Shown here one piece after another: positions 53,772 to 63,472 of a stretch of 64,000 nt of DNA (its first letter is position 1; each line of letters starts with the position of its first letter). The notes beneath the pieces are model-generated. The model had not been told where the DNA came from. It searched no databases and saw nothing but the letters and a program-made list of their open reading frames with translations. Position numbers and translations under genes: made by a program. Origin of the DNA: CAWGET01 sp963821715 (GTDB lineage: Bacteria; Bacteroidota; Ignavibacteria; Ignavibacteriales; Melioribacteraceae); the NCBI GenBank assembly GCA_963821715.1, contig CAWGET010000006.1:62001-126000 (forward strand), in the 5' to 3' direction.

Positions 53772-56717
53772 TTACTTCTTTTTAGGATCAATTTCTTTAA
53801 TCAATTTTTCTTTGAATTCTTCTTCGTTCATATCAGGATTCAACATTCCCATCAAAATAACTTCCGACAAATTCAGCGGAACGCGATCAGTCAATTGCAT
53901 AACCTGTTCCCTGCAGCTGAATCCGTCTGCAATTATTAATGTTTCTTTATCCGAATCTTTTATTGCCGGAAGAAGTTTTAGATCTGCACAATCTACTGAA
54001 ACCTGGTATTTTTCTTTTTCGAAGCCGAATGCTCCCGCCATTCCGCAGCAGGAAGATTCAAGCACATCAACATCAATTCCCATTTTTTTCATAATCTTAA
54101 TTTCTTTGTCGAAATCCATTACCGAATGATGATGACAATGATGCTGGACTACAGCTTTCTTATCGAGTTGCGGAATTTTAAAATGATCTGCATTATCATA
54201 TAAAAATTCACTCAGCATAAACGATTGATCACTTAATTTTTTTGCAAGATCATTATTGGGGAAAAGTTCCTTTAGTTCATCGCGGAAAACTGCAATACAG
54301 CTCGGCTCCATCCCTACTATCGGAACTCCGTTTTCAATATCATCTTTAAGATGATACATAATATCATCCAGCTGGCGCTTAGCCTGATCGAGCATTCCGT
54401 AGTCATATAAAGGTCTTCCGCAGCACAAAGGTCTTTTGGGAATTTCAATCCGGTAGCCGGCATCATCCAGAACATCAAGTGCAGCTTTTATGGTTTCAGG
54501 ATGAAAATTATTATTGAAAGTATCCGGCCATAAAATTATTTTTTTCTTTTCTCTGTTTTTGCCAGTGTCATAATTATTCTCGTACCACTTGCGGAAAGTC
54601 TGTTTGGCAAAAGAAGGTATTTCCCTTTCCTTCGACATTCCAGCAAAATATTTTGCAACATCTTTTAGTACCGAAGCATGAGTAACCCAATTTGTTAAAT
54701 TAGGCATAGCAGAACCAAGCTTCGCCACCCAATAGATCATCCCGAAAGCGTATGCGTGTTTAGGTCTTAATCTTCCTTTGTAATAATGAGAAAAGAATTC
54801 GGCTTTGTAGGTAGCCATATCAACATCAACCGGGCAATCGCTTTTACATCCTTTACAAGCAAGACACAGATCCAGCGCTTCTTTAACAGGTTCACTTTTC
54901 CAACCGTCTGTAATAACATCTCCCTGAAGCATTTCAAATAAAAGCCGCGATCGTCCTCTTGTTGAATGTTTTTCCTCGTGAGTAACCATATACGAAGGAC
55001 ACATTACAGCGCCTTCTTTTCTTCTGCATTTACCCACTCCAACACATCTTAGCATGGCGTGAGAAAAATCTCCTTTATCTGCCGGATATTTAAAATATGT
55101 ATCAGGATTCCAGGGATCATAATCTGCCCCGAGCCTGAGATTTGCTGTTATTGGATCCGGATCAATAACTTTGCCCGGATTCATTTTCCATTTAGGATCC
55201 CACGCTTTCTTAAATTTCCTAAAGGCTTCTATAAGATCTTCGCCGTACATCTTAACGAGCAGCTCGCCTCTTGCCTGACCGTCTCCGTGTTCGCCTGAAA
55301 AAGATCCGTTATATTTTAGAACAAGATCGGATGCTTCGCTGATAAATGAACGATAGTCTCTTATCCCTTTTTCATCTTGCAAATCGAAAGGGATTCTTGT
55401 ATGTATACAACCTTGTCCAAAATGACCGTAGAGTGATGCGCTGTAATCGTATTTATTTAGGAGGTTTCTGAATTCTTCCAGATAATTTTCAATTGAGTCC
55501 GGGCTTACTGCTGCGTCTTCCCAACCCGGCCAGGCATCCGGTTCACCTGGAAGATGAGCAGTAGCTCCGAGACCTGATTCTCTTATTTCCCAAATGTGTG
55601 ATTCTTCCTGTGCATCGTCATAAAGCTTCCAGGAAGGCGTATCAGAACTATTTTTTAATTTTTCGATCATCTTTTTTGCCTGCGCATCGGAGTCTTCTTT
55701 ACTCTCTCCTCCGAATTCTACAAGTAGCCATCCTTTACCATCAGGGATAAAATCGAGATCTTTTATATGAAGTTTTTTCTCCTTCATAAAATCTGTAAGA
55801 TTATTATCAATTCCTTCAAGACCAATTGGATTAAATTTTAAAATCTCTGTTACATGACTTCCTGCATCGTAAACATCTTTGTAACCTAAAACAACAAGAG
55901 TTCTTTTTTTAGGCCAGGGAATTAATTTAACTTTTGCAGATAAAACAACTATACAAGTAGATTCCGTTCCGACCAGCGCTCTGGCAACATTAAAATTATT
56001 TTCAGGAAGAAGTTCATCCAAATTATAGCCGGAAACTCTTCTCGGAATATCGGGATATCTTTCTTTTATTTCGTCAGCATGCTTATCTCTTATTTCTTTT
56101 AATGTCGCATATATCTCGGCTTTTCTGTCACCTTTCTCTATTATTTCTTCCAACTCTTCAGGTGAAGTTTCTCCTACTTTTATGTGAAGTCCGTCATAAG
56201 TTAAAATTTCCAATTCAATTACATTGTCTACTGTTCTTCCTGCAATGACGGAATGGATTCCGCAGGAATTGTTTCCTATCATTCCGCCGAAAGTACATCT
56301 GCTGTGAGTAGCAGGATCAGGACCATAAGTTAAATTTATTTTTTCCGTTTCTTTTCTTAACTCATCAAGAACTAAACCCGGCTCTACAATTGCATATTTT
56401 TCTTCTTCGTTAATTTCAATAATTTTGTTCATATACTTCGAAAAATCTATAACGACAGCTACATTACAGCATTGTCCGGCAAGACTTGTCCCACCGCCTC
56501 TTGATAAAATTGGTGCATTGTATTTTGAAGCTATTCCGACTGTTTTTATTACATCATCTTTAATTTTAGGAATAACAACCCCAATAGGAATTTGGCGATA
56601 GTTGGATGCATCAGTTGAATATAATGCGCGGCTGCCGTCATCAAATCTTACTTCTCCGCTAATATTCTGCTTTAATTCGGATTCCAGTTTTTTAACATCA
56701 ATATCCTGATTAGACAT
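53772..56717 (-). CDS. FAD/Fe-S oxidase, D-lactate-dehydrogenase-like (GlcD-GlpC fusion)
   Basis: 981 aa. Residues 1-540: FAD-binding PCMH domain (LSRGGGTSLAGQCCNV, DPATHSRCTFGGMIGNNSCG) and FAD-linked oxidase C-terminus (YGHFGQGCIHTRI, FSGEHGDGQARGELL). Residues 590-690: Fe-S domain with CVGVGKCRRKEGAVMCPSY and CLACKGCKSDCPVD. The C-terminal third has two CCG-like repeats (CCGRPLYDYG; SSCCGMAGAFGFE). No membrane span. Such fusions oxidise D-2-hydroxy acids and pass electrons to the respiratory chain. Substrate here unknown; within the operon it could oxidise a sugar-derived hydroxy acid. Eleven bases to each neighbour. Confidence 0.92.
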   Translation of the reverse strand: MSNQDIDVKKLESELKQNISGEVRFDDGSRALYSTDASNYRQIPIGVVIPKIKDDVIKTVGIASKYNAPILSRGGGTSLAGQCCNVAVVIDFSKYMNKIIEINEEEKYAIVEPGLVLDELRKETEKINLTYGPDPATHSRCTFGGMIGNNSCGIHSVIAGRTVDNVIELEILTYDGLHIKVGETSPEELEEIIEKGDRKAEIYATLKEIRDKHADEIKERYPDIPRRVSGYNLDELLPENNFNVARALVGTESTCIVVLSAKVKLIPWPKKRTLVVLGYKDVYDAGSHVTEILKFNPIGLEGIDNNLTDFMKEKKLHIKDLDFIPDGKGWLLVEFGGESKEDSDAQAKKMIEKLKNSSDTPSWKLYDDAQEESHIWEIRESGLGATAHLPGEPDAWPGWEDAAVSPDSIENYLEEFRNLLNKYDYSASLYGHFGQGCIHTRIPFDLQDEKGIRDYRSFISEASDLVLKYNGSFSGEHGDGQARGELLVKMYGEDLIEAFRKFKKAWDPKWKMNPGKVIDPDPITANLRLGADYDPWNPDTYFKYPADKGDFSHAMLRCVGVGKCRRKEGAVMCPSYMVTHEEKHSTRGRSRLLFEMLQGDVITDGWKSEPVKEALDLCLACKGCKSDCPVDVDMATYKAEFFSHYYKGRLRPKHAYAFGMIYWVAKLGSAMPNLTNWVTHASVLKDVAKYFAGMSKEREIPSFAKQTFRKWYENNYDTGKNREKKKIILWPDTFNNNFHPETIKAALDVLDDAGYRIEIPKRPLCCGRPLYDYGMLDQAKRQLDDIMYHLKDDIENGVPIVGMEPSCIAVFRDELKELFPNNDLAKKLSDQSFMLSEFLYDNADHFKIPQLDKKAVVQHHCHHHSVMDFDKEIKIMKKMGIDVDVLESSCCGMAGAFGFEKEKYQVSVDCADLKLLPAIKDSDKETLIIADGFSCREQVMQLTDRVPLNLSEVILMGMLNPDMNEEEFKEKLIKEIDPKKK

Positions 56718-56728
56718 TTTTTCTCTCG

Positions 56729-57835
56729 TTAAAAATTTATTTCGTAATTTTTTATATCATTTTCTTTCAACTTTAATCCCATTCCATCAGCAGACAAATC
56801 CGGATATAATTTTCCTTTTTTAGGTTTCAAAACGCCGTCGAAGAAAATGTTTTCAATTCTTACATGATCGTGAAAATACTCCACATGACGCACAGGGATT
56901 AAGGAGCAGCAGATATGAGCATGCATATTCGGCGCAGTGTGCGCGGATAAAGGAATGCCTCTTACACTGCAGAGCTCAGCAACTTTTTTAAATCCTGTAA
57001 ACCCGAGACATCTAGTTACATCAGCCTGAAGTACATCCACAGCTTCTGCTTCCAACATTCTTTTGAAGTAAATATGTTCGTATCCATATTCTCCTGCTGT
57101 AATCTCCATCTCAGCAGGCGCTTTGTTTTTTATAAAATTCAATCCTTCCAGATTATCCGATGAAACCGGTTCTTCAAACCAGGTTACACCATATTCAGTA
57201 AAAAGATCGGCAAAACATATTGCCTCTTTAATACCGTAACCGCCGTTTGCATCAACAAAAAGTTGAACATTTTTACCGATAGCTTCGCGTGCTGTTTTTA
57301 CTCTTCCAAGATCATCTTCAGGATCTCTACCGATCTTCATTTTTACCATTTTTATTCCTTCATCAACCCAACCGGATAATTGATCCCGGAGTTGTTTTTC
57401 GGAATAAGATGTAAATCCTCCGCTTCCGTAAATGTCAATTCCATCTCTTAGCATTCCAAATAACTTTACGAGAGGAAGGTTCAATAGCTTGGCTTTTAGA
57501 TCCCAAAGTGCATTATCTATTGCTGATACTGCAGAAGCGCTGATGCCGCTCTTTCCTAAATTTCTCAGCTCGTGCAGTATTATAAACCAGATTGATTCAA
57601 CATCCATCGCATCTTTCCCGATGACTAAATCCTTGAGTTTATCTTCAATTAATAATGCAGCAGATTTATGAGAGTATGAGTATCCTAACCCTTTTTTGTC
57701 ACCGGCGAAGACTTCAACAATTATTATTGTTGTAGAATCCCATTGCAGAGTCCCGTCGGATTCGGGAAAATCTGTTGGAACGGTAAAAGCTCTTACTTTT
57801 AGATCCTTTATTTTGAAGATATTTTTTTCACTCAT
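56729..57835 (-). CDS. Mandelate racemase/enolase-superfamily sugar-acid dehydratase
   Basis: 368 aa. The barrel catalytic set is complete for the mandelate-racemase subgroup: K165/K167 in VKMKIGR, metal ligands D195 (VDANGG), E221 (FEEPVS) and E249 (AGEYG), and the H299-D272 dyad (SAHTAPN, QADVTRC). The lid domain is normal length. Such enzymes dehydrate aldonic or aldaric acids to 2-keto-3-deoxy acids. Four-base overlap with the SPW/VKOR gene. It suggests that the operon handles a sugar acid. Confidence 0.92.
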   Translation of the reverse strand: MSEKNIFKIKDLKVRAFTVPTDFPESDGTLQWDSTTIIIVEVFAGDKKGLGYSYSHKSAALLIEDKLKDLVIGKDAMDVESIWFIILHELRNLGKSGISASAVSAIDNALWDLKAKLLNLPLVKLFGMLRDGIDIYGSGGFTSYSEKQLRDQLSGWVDEGIKMVKMKIGRDPEDDLGRVKTAREAIGKNVQLFVDANGGYGIKEAICFADLFTEYGVTWFEEPVSSDNLEGLNFIKNKAPAEMEITAGEYGYEHIYFKRMLEAEAVDVLQADVTRCLGFTGFKKVAELCSVRGIPLSAHTAPNMHAHICCSLIPVRHVEYFHDHVRIENIFFDGVLKPKKGKLYPDLSADGMGLKLKENDIKNYEINF

Positions 57836-59283
57836 TTTATTTTTGAATTCCAGGTATCATATTTTTCTAAAATCTTTCCTTTGGGAATTGCCAGAGCAAT
57901 CACAAAAATTCCGAATAGTATATCGTTTATCATACCGAACGTAGTGTAGCCGGAGAAAAATAGTGCTCCGGCAATCATAACAATTCCTATCAATACATTT
58001 ATGAAACGGATTGATCTGATTACTTCTCCCATCGAAATAACTGATGTTGTAATGATCAAAGCTCCTGCCAGATGCTCGATGTCTGCTGCAGGTTTCTGAT
58101 GACCAAACAGTCCGGGCACAATTATTATCCACAAACCGATCAAAGTTGAAAAAATCAGTGTTTTAGGAATTGAAAATCCCCATAAAGAAGCTTTATAAAT
58201 AGCTTTCGGATTTTTATAGAAGTCCGGGATTTTCGGCGATCTTTCGTCATCACTGCCGCCGTCTATTGTATCTCCTTTCCAAAAAACCTTCCACATAGAT
58301 TTTCCGTCTTTCTTCGACTTCTTCAAAAACTGTATCATAGCAATTACTTCATCTACTTCGAGCGGAATCATCGGAAGCATAAACAACGCTGCCAACAGGC
58401 AGAAGGTACACCAATGTCCTACAATTACAGGTTGTGAAATAACAAGGAAGATATGCATTAATCCGAGTGGAATAACTAGTATCCCGAATATTGTAACCAT
58501 CCAGGGCATTGTTCTCCATCTGGAAGGAGAACCCATCCATCCCATTAAGAATTCGAATGTATAAGAAAAAGCTCCGAGCCCTCCGTCAGAGATGGGCCAC
58601 ATTTCCGACATTTGGGAGGTTAAAACTTTGTGGCTGCCGCTTCCGAAGAAAGGATCCCACACCTGATCAATGTATCCAAGTTGATATGCAGCAAGATATC
58701 GGGAAATCATCCAACCTCCGAATCCTAAAAAAATTAGTATGGATCGCTGAGCCCAGGATGAAGGATTAAAAGACCAGCCGGGAGGAACTTCAGGTCCCAT
58801 CTTCATATAATTTATCATATTCGGCATTCCGGGAATCAGAATTGTAAGCGCCACGATAAATGTTCCTACAAAAGTTTCGGTAGCATAAATTGAAGCTGAA
58901 GGCGCCCAGAAAATTAGAGGTGCAGCGTTTAACCAGACTCCTATAAAACAAGCTATCCATAATTCTATTGGACGGTCAGGCTTTACTGTTCTTAACCCTA
59001 GAATAATTAATAAAATACCGCTTACAATATCACTCCATTTCAGGATAGAAATTCGCGTACTTAAAGCAAGCCAGACACTTCTTCCACCTGCGGGTTGCGT
59101 AACTCCTACAGAATAATCAAATGTTAAAGGAAAAATAAATATCCAAAATCCGAGAAGAGCGACAGTCCAATATATCCATTGTGTTTTGTGATGATGCTTG
59201 ATCATTTTTTCGTATTGGCTGTCATCTCCATTCTGTTTTCCCATCTCATGTCTGGTCGCACCACGCTCAGTCATTTTGGACAT
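57832..59283 (-). CDS. SPW-repeat plus VKOR-like membrane protein
   Basis: 483 aa with about eleven hydrophobic segments. The middle contains the VKOR-type pair in IVGHWCTFCLLAALFML (C-T-F-C), the site of disulfide exchange with quinone; flanking parts look like SPW repeat domains (WSDIVSGILLIILG, AIPKGKILEKYDTW end). The cytoplasmic N-terminus is polar. GGAG stands six bases before the ATG at 59283. In this operon it could provide a quinone-linked redox step or a stress-related membrane function; family members are poorly studied. SPW assignment is moderate, VKOR better. Confidence 0.75.
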   Translation of the reverse strand: MSKMTERGATRHEMGKQNGDDSQYEKMIKHHHKTQWIYWTVALLGFWIFIFPLTFDYSVGVTQPAGGRSVWLALSTRISILKWSDIVSGILLIILGLRTVKPDRPIELWIACFIGVWLNAAPLIFWAPSASIYATETFVGTFIVALTILIPGMPNMINYMKMGPEVPPGWSFNPSSWAQRSILIFLGFGGWMISRYLAAYQLGYIDQVWDPFFGSGSHKVLTSQMSEMWPISDGGLGAFSYTFEFLMGWMGSPSRWRTMPWMVTIFGILVIPLGLMHIFLVISQPVIVGHWCTFCLLAALFMLPMIPLEVDEVIAMIQFLKKSKKDGKSMWKVFWKGDTIDGGSDDERSPKIPDFYKNPKAIYKASLWGFSIPKTLIFSTLIGLWIIIVPGLFGHQKPAADIEHLAGALIITTSVISMGEVIRSIRFINVLIGIVMIAGALFFSGYTTFGMINDILFGIFVIALAIPKGKILEKYDTWNSKIK

Positions 59284-59297
59284 ACATACTCCGGATA

Positions 59298-60293
59298 TCA
59301 GAAAATTATTATTGCAAGTAAAATCAAAATCACTATTACCAATGAGTAAGTGATTATCTTTTGATATTTATCTATTTCAAATTGAGTGCTTGAAGGTTTG
59401 GCTTTATCATCGTAATCTCCGTGCGCCGCGAAATTACCGGAAACCGGCTCATATAAATTAAATTGTCTATCAGAAGAAATAGATTCATCGGACAATTGGG
59501 ATTTAAATCCAGTCTTCGCCAAGTACTTATCTCCTATTCCCGGGAAAAATTTGTTACCGATAAGGATAACAGTATTGTTGAAGCCGACATAATATTCCCG
59601 CCTTTTATGGAATGCAGCAAAATATATTGCATCGGCAGCAACTTCAGGCTGATAAATAGGAGGAACGGGTTGCGGCTTTTTATCGAGATTAGTTTTGCAC
59701 CAGTCAAACTGTGGAGTATTTAAAGCCGGCATCTGAACCATCGTGATATAAATATTTTTATTATCGTGAAGAATTTCGCTTCTTATCGATTCAGTAAATC
59801 CCTGAATAGCATGCTTGGCTCCGCAATATGCTGATTGTAAAGGTATCCCTCTATAAGCCAACGCAGAACCAACCTGAACAATTGTTCCATCATTTCTGGG
59901 AAGCATTCTTTTTAAAGCGGAATGTGTTCCATAAACATAACCGTGATAAGTAACGTCCGTTACTCTTCTAAAGTCTTCCGGTTCTATCTTATGAAATTCA
60001 GAAAGAACCGTCACCATAGCGTCATTTATCCAGATATCAATATGACCGAATTTTTGCACAGCTTCGTCTGCAGCAGATTCTACTTGTTTATAATCAGAAA
60101 CATCTGCTGAAACATATATAGCTTCGGCACCTTTTTCTTCGGCTTCTTTTTTTGCAGCTTCTAATCTTTCTGTATCTCTGGCAATCAGAACGAGCTTGGC
60201 GCCGTTTTCAGCAAACAAACGCGCTGTTGCTCGTCCAACTCCAGCCGAAGCTCCGGTTATGACTACAACTTTTCCTTCAGCTTCACGCGGCAT
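59298..60293 (-). CDS. Short-chain dehydrogenase with C-terminal membrane anchor
   Basis: 331 aa. VITGASAGVGRATARLF (glycines 14-20), SADVSDYKQVESAADEA, INDAMVTVLSEF, QVGSALAYRGIPLQSAYCGAK (the YxxxK pair) and MVQMPALNTPQFDW mark a classical SDR. The C-terminal 20 residues (IITYSLVIVILILLAIII) form one membrane helix, so the catalytic domain sits on the inner face. It is 18 bases downstream of the TPP-enzyme gene and 14 upstream of the SPW/VKOR gene. It probably oxidises or reduces a sugar alcohol or keto acid. Confidence 0.9.
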   Translation of the reverse strand: MPREAEGKVVVITGASAGVGRATARLFAENGAKLVLIARDTERLEAAKKEAEEKGAEAIYVSADVSDYKQVESAADEAVQKFGHIDIWINDAMVTVLSEFHKIEPEDFRRVTDVTYHGYVYGTHSALKRMLPRNDGTIVQVGSALAYRGIPLQSAYCGAKHAIQGFTESIRSEILHDNKNIYITMVQMPALNTPQFDWCKTNLDKKPQPVPPIYQPEVAADAIYFAAFHKRREYYVGFNNTVILIGNKFFPGIGDKYLAKTGFKSQLSDESISSDRQFNLYEPVSGNFAAHGDYDDKAKPSSTQFEIDKYQKIITYSLVIVILILLAIIIF

Positions 60294-60311
60294 ATAATCC
60301 TCTGATTCTAT

Positions 60312-62066
60312 TTATATCAACTCTTTCACTTTATCCTTGGCTACTGTTAAAGCTATTTTTTCTTTATTAGGTTCGCCTCTTACCAAGGATTCGGCAAAAC
60401 TTTTTGCTTGTTTAAATTCTATTTTTGCCGGAAGCGGCGGCTCAAACGGATCTACAACAGCCTGGACAACAGCGGGTCCATCATAATCCAAAGCTTCCTT
60501 TAAAACTCTTGAACAATCTTTGGGATCTTCAATTCTGAAACCTTTAGCTCCCATTGCATCTGCCGTTGCGGCATAATCCATTTTTTCCAGTTCTACTCCA
60601 TATTCGGGATTACCAAGAAATACCATCTGTTCCCATTTAATCTGCCCGAGTGTATTATTATTGATAATAATTATCTTAATTGGAAGTTTATATTTTACAG
60701 CAGTATTGATTTCCGCCATAAGCATAGAATATCCACCATCGCCTACTAGAGCAACACATTGTCTGTCAGGATAGGCAACTTGAGCGGCAATTGTGTATGG
60801 AAGACCATTTGCCATTGTTGCAAGATTACCGGAAAGAGAACACATCTGATTTTTTTTGATGGGTATTTGTCTGGCATACCAGGTTGCAATAGTTCCCGAG
60901 TCGGAAGAGACAATTGCATCATCTTTAAGTAGTTTCCCGAGTTCCCAGGCAACAACCTGCGGCTTCATCGGTTTATCCTCGCGGGTTCCTCTCTCTTCCA
61001 TTTTTTCCCACCAGTCTTTCATACCTTCCTGGGCTTTTTCAAGAAAACCTTTGTCTTCTTTATTCTTAAGAAATGGGATTAAACGTTTAAGAGTAGCAGC
61101 ACTGTCTCCTACTAATCCAACATCAATAGTATAACGTAAACCAATTCTTATTGGATCAATATCGATTTGAACAGACTTTGCCTGTTCAGGATCGGGATAA
61201 AACTCAAGATAAGGGAATGAAGTCCCGATCATAAAGAATGTATCGCATTCCTCTATTGCTTCCTGTGACGGCTTAGTTCCCAGTAAACCAATTCCTCCTG
61301 TTGTAAAAGGACTATCATCCGGAACAGCCATTTTTCCAAGCAATGGTTTGATGATTGGAGCACCAAGCAGATCAGCAACTTTTTCTAATTCATCACCGGC
61401 ACCGATAGCTCCTGCTCCTGCCAGAATTGCTACTTTTTTTCCTTCATTTAATATTTGTGCGGCTTTTTCGAGTTCTGAATCGGATGGATATTTGTGAATA
61501 TGACCGTATGTGTTTGAAGTGATTCCGAGACGATTTCGTTTAGAAACTTTTGCATCGTCCATAGGCATACTTTGGAAATCTACAGGAAATGTAACGTGAC
61601 TTACACATCTCCTTGAAAGCGCTGTTCTGCAGGCAAGCATAGTTGCATATTCAACATGTGCCGGACCCATAATTCGAACGTTATATTCTGCAACATCCAT
61701 AAACAACTTATCTAATTCCACGTCCTGTTGAGCATATGTATTTACCAGATCGTGAAACTGCATTCCGGTTATTGCAAGAACCGACTGACCGTCAAGTTTT
61801 GCATCATACAACCCGTTTAACAAATGAACCCCGCCGGGTCCGGATGTAGCGAGACATACACCAAGCTTTTTTGTATACTTTGAATAAGCACATGCCATAA
61901 ACGCGGCTGCTTCTTCGTGCCTTACGTGAATAAATTTGATCTTATCCTGTTTTTTCCGCAGCGCTTCCATAATGCCGTTATTGCCGTCGCCAGGTAAACC
62001 GAAAATTACTTCAACGCCCCAGTCTATTAAAGTATCAACTAACACATCTGCAGCAGTTGTTTTCAT
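60312..62066 (-). CDS. ThDP-dependent enzyme, pyruvate oxidase/acetolactate synthase-like
   Basis: 584 aa from MKTTAADVLVD (AGGGAG six bases upstream; a 19-residue N-terminal extension has no family character). PYR domain with the activating glutamate E51 in VRHEEAAAFMA, central domain VAILAGAGAIGAGDELE, and PP domain with ALVGDGGYSMLMAEI and INNN for ThDP-Mg binding. Close to quinone-dependent pyruvate dehydrogenase (PoxB) and acetolactate synthases. It decarboxylates a 2-oxo acid. As the first gene of the operon it may act on the 2-keto acid formed after the dehydratase step. Confidence 0.9.
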   Translation of the reverse strand: MKTTAADVLVDTLIDWGVEVIFGLPGDGNNGIMEALRKKQDKIKFIHVRHEEAAAFMACAYSKYTKKLGVCLATSGPGGVHLLNGLYDAKLDGQSVLAITGMQFHDLVNTYAQQDVELDKLFMDVAEYNVRIMGPAHVEYATMLACRTALSRRCVSHVTFPVDFQSMPMDDAKVSKRNRLGITSNTYGHIHKYPSDSELEKAAQILNEGKKVAILAGAGAIGAGDELEKVADLLGAPIIKPLLGKMAVPDDSPFTTGGIGLLGTKPSQEAIEECDTFFMIGTSFPYLEFYPDPEQAKSVQIDIDPIRIGLRYTIDVGLVGDSAATLKRLIPFLKNKEDKGFLEKAQEGMKDWWEKMEERGTREDKPMKPQVVAWELGKLLKDDAIVSSDSGTIATWYARQIPIKKNQMCSLSGNLATMANGLPYTIAAQVAYPDRQCVALVGDGGYSMLMAEINTAVKYKLPIKIIIINNNTLGQIKWEQMVFLGNPEYGVELEKMDYAATADAMGAKGFRIEDPKDCSRVLKEALDYDGPAVVQAVVDPFEPPLPAKIEFKQAKSFAESLVRGEPNKEKIALTVAKDKVKELI

Positions 62067-62218
62067 ATCAATCTCCCTATTTTTAGTTCTTTCTAAAATG
62101 CTCCTTTGTTTATTTTCAGGCACTTTATTTGTTTATCGGAATGTCTATAATCCAGATTTAAGCCCTCTTTTGTAATATAACTAAAATATTCTAAGACAAA
62201 AATTTTATGCTTTTATCT

Positions 62219-62698
62219 TTATCTTTTTGATCCTCCATATAATTTTATATATGAAGAAATAAATTTATAATTCTTTCCTGGGACTACTCTCTGCAAAACA
62301 GGATCATGACCGGTTCCTGTAATCATCATCTTAAATAATCTTTCTTCAGAAAATTCTGTATAATCCAACTTTGTTAAATCTGCCGGTTTAGGATAATAAC
62401 TTCTTCCTACAGGGCCATCTCCTTTTCCATTTTCACCGTGACAAAATTTACAATAATAACCGTAATATGTTTTTCCATATTTATGTCTTTCTTTAACTGA
62501 CATTGATTCGAATAATTGTGAATATCCTGATGTATCTTGAACTTCAACAATTACAGAAGAAATCGGCGGCTGACGCATTCCTTTTTCAAATGTTTCGAGT
62601 TTCGGCTGATCGTTCATGTGCGGACCAGTAAGCATAAAATAAAGTAGTCCGGCAGCTGCAATTAAAAGTATTGTTAGAAAAATTATAAACTTTTTCAT
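62219..62698 (-). CDS. Membrane-anchored cytochrome c
   Basis: 159 aa. N-terminal signal anchor (FIIFLTILLIAAAGLLYFML), then a mono-haem domain with YGYYCKFCHGENGKGDGP (C-K-F-C-H), and a C-terminal part with MMITGTGHDPVL giving a possible methionine ligand. It closes the visible c-type cluster, 35 bases after the 94-aa gene. It could carry electrons from the complex encoded to the right, or form a subunit of it. Confidence 0.85.
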   Translation of the reverse strand: MKKFIIFLTILLIAAAGLLYFMLTGPHMNDQPKLETFEKGMRQPPISSVIVEVQDTSGYSQLFESMSVKERHKYGKTYYGYYCKFCHGENGKGDGPVGRSYYPKPADLTKLDYTEFSEERLFKMMITGTGHDPVLQRVVPGKNYKFISSYIKLYGGSKR

Positions 62699-62733
62699 TT
62701 CATTAAACGCTCTTCAAAAAGAATTTGCATTTT

Positions 62734-63018
62734 TTATTCCGATGTTTCTTTTTCTTCCGTTTTTAAGCTATCAGCTCCTGGCAATGGCTCAATTTGCTGA
62801 ATATCTTTTTTATCGTCTTCTATATATTGCGTAGAATATATTGACTTTGCCGGAGTATCCTCGATTATTGAATAATCCCAATGCCGCGGCTGATCTCCAA
62901 TTAAAACCATGTTGATCATAAACCAGCTTATAAGAAAAAAGGAAATCAAAAAGATTATAATCCAGCCGGTTCTTTGGTTTATTCTTTTATATTCTTCATA
63001 ATCAAACATATCTTTCAC
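62734..63018 (-). CDS. 94-aa single-pass membrane protein
   Basis: GTG at 63018 overlaps the stop of the previous gene (GTGA); an ATG three codons on is also possible. One hydrophobic segment (WIIIFLISFFLISWFMINMV, about 19-38) is followed by an acidic tail with HWDYSIIED. No haem motif. Likely an accessory subunit of the c-type complex; family not recognised. Confidence 0.7.
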   Translation of the reverse strand: MKDMFDYEEYKRINQRTGWIIIFLISFFLISWFMINMVLIGDQPRHWDYSIIEDTPAKSIYSTQYIEDDKKDIQQIEPLPGADSLKTEEKETSE

Positions 63019-63275
63019 CAGTTAGGCGGATTTAATATTCTATAAATTATATACAGTATTGTAAATATTGTCAATACAATATATGTCCCTTTTAACGACA
63101 TAGGAATACCATCGGAAAGTGAAAGGTAGTTAGTTTCTGTCTCATCGGAATCTTTTTTCTTTTTCCTCGGCTGCCAAAGATCCAAATAAGTTACAACGAC
63201 GAAAAGGACAAAAACCACACCACCGAACATCGCCAGCATTACCCATTGATTTCTCATTACATCGTAATTAAACAT
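63015..63275 (-). CDS. 86-aa two-segment membrane protein
   Basis: AAGGAAG before the ATG. Hydrophobic segments at about 11-31 and 61-80, separated by a lysine-rich then acidic loop (QPRKKKKDSDETETNY). The N-terminus MFNYDVMRNQWV resembles the start of the next gene (MFDYEEYKRINQ), so the two may share ancestry. No haem motif; probable accessory subunit. Confidence 0.7.
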   Translation of the reverse strand: MFNYDVMRNQWVMLAMFGGVVFVLFVVVTYLDLWQPRKKKKDSDETETNYLSLSDGIPMSLKGTYIVLTIFTILYIIYRILNPPNW

Positions 63276-63295
63276 AATTCTTCCTTCTATAAATC

Positions 63296-63472
63296 TTATT
63301 TTTTTTCATCATCTTCAGGAATTCCGCTTTCCAACGGCAATGAATTCGCTCTTTTTTGATCTTTAAATTGTTCATTTCTCGAAGCCCAAAAAGCTATTAA
63401 TATAATTATCGAGACGGCAATCAGCGTTATTCCAACCCAGGCTTGAACATATGGATGCATCAGACTAATCAT
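63296..63472 (-). CDS. 58-aa CcoS-like small membrane protein
   Basis: The ATG lies within the preceding stop (ATGATTAG overlap). One hydrophobic segment, WVGITLIAVSIIILIAFW, then AFWASRNEQFKDQKRANSL and an acidic end. The A-F-W-A...Q-F-D/K pattern just after the helix recalls CcoS, the small assembly protein of cbb3 oxidases (AFFWA...GQFDD). The match is short, so the link to cbb3 assembly is inference. Confidence 0.65.
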   Translation of the reverse strand: MISLMHPYVQAWVGITLIAVSIIILIAFWASRNEQFKDQKRANSLPLESGIPEDDEKK

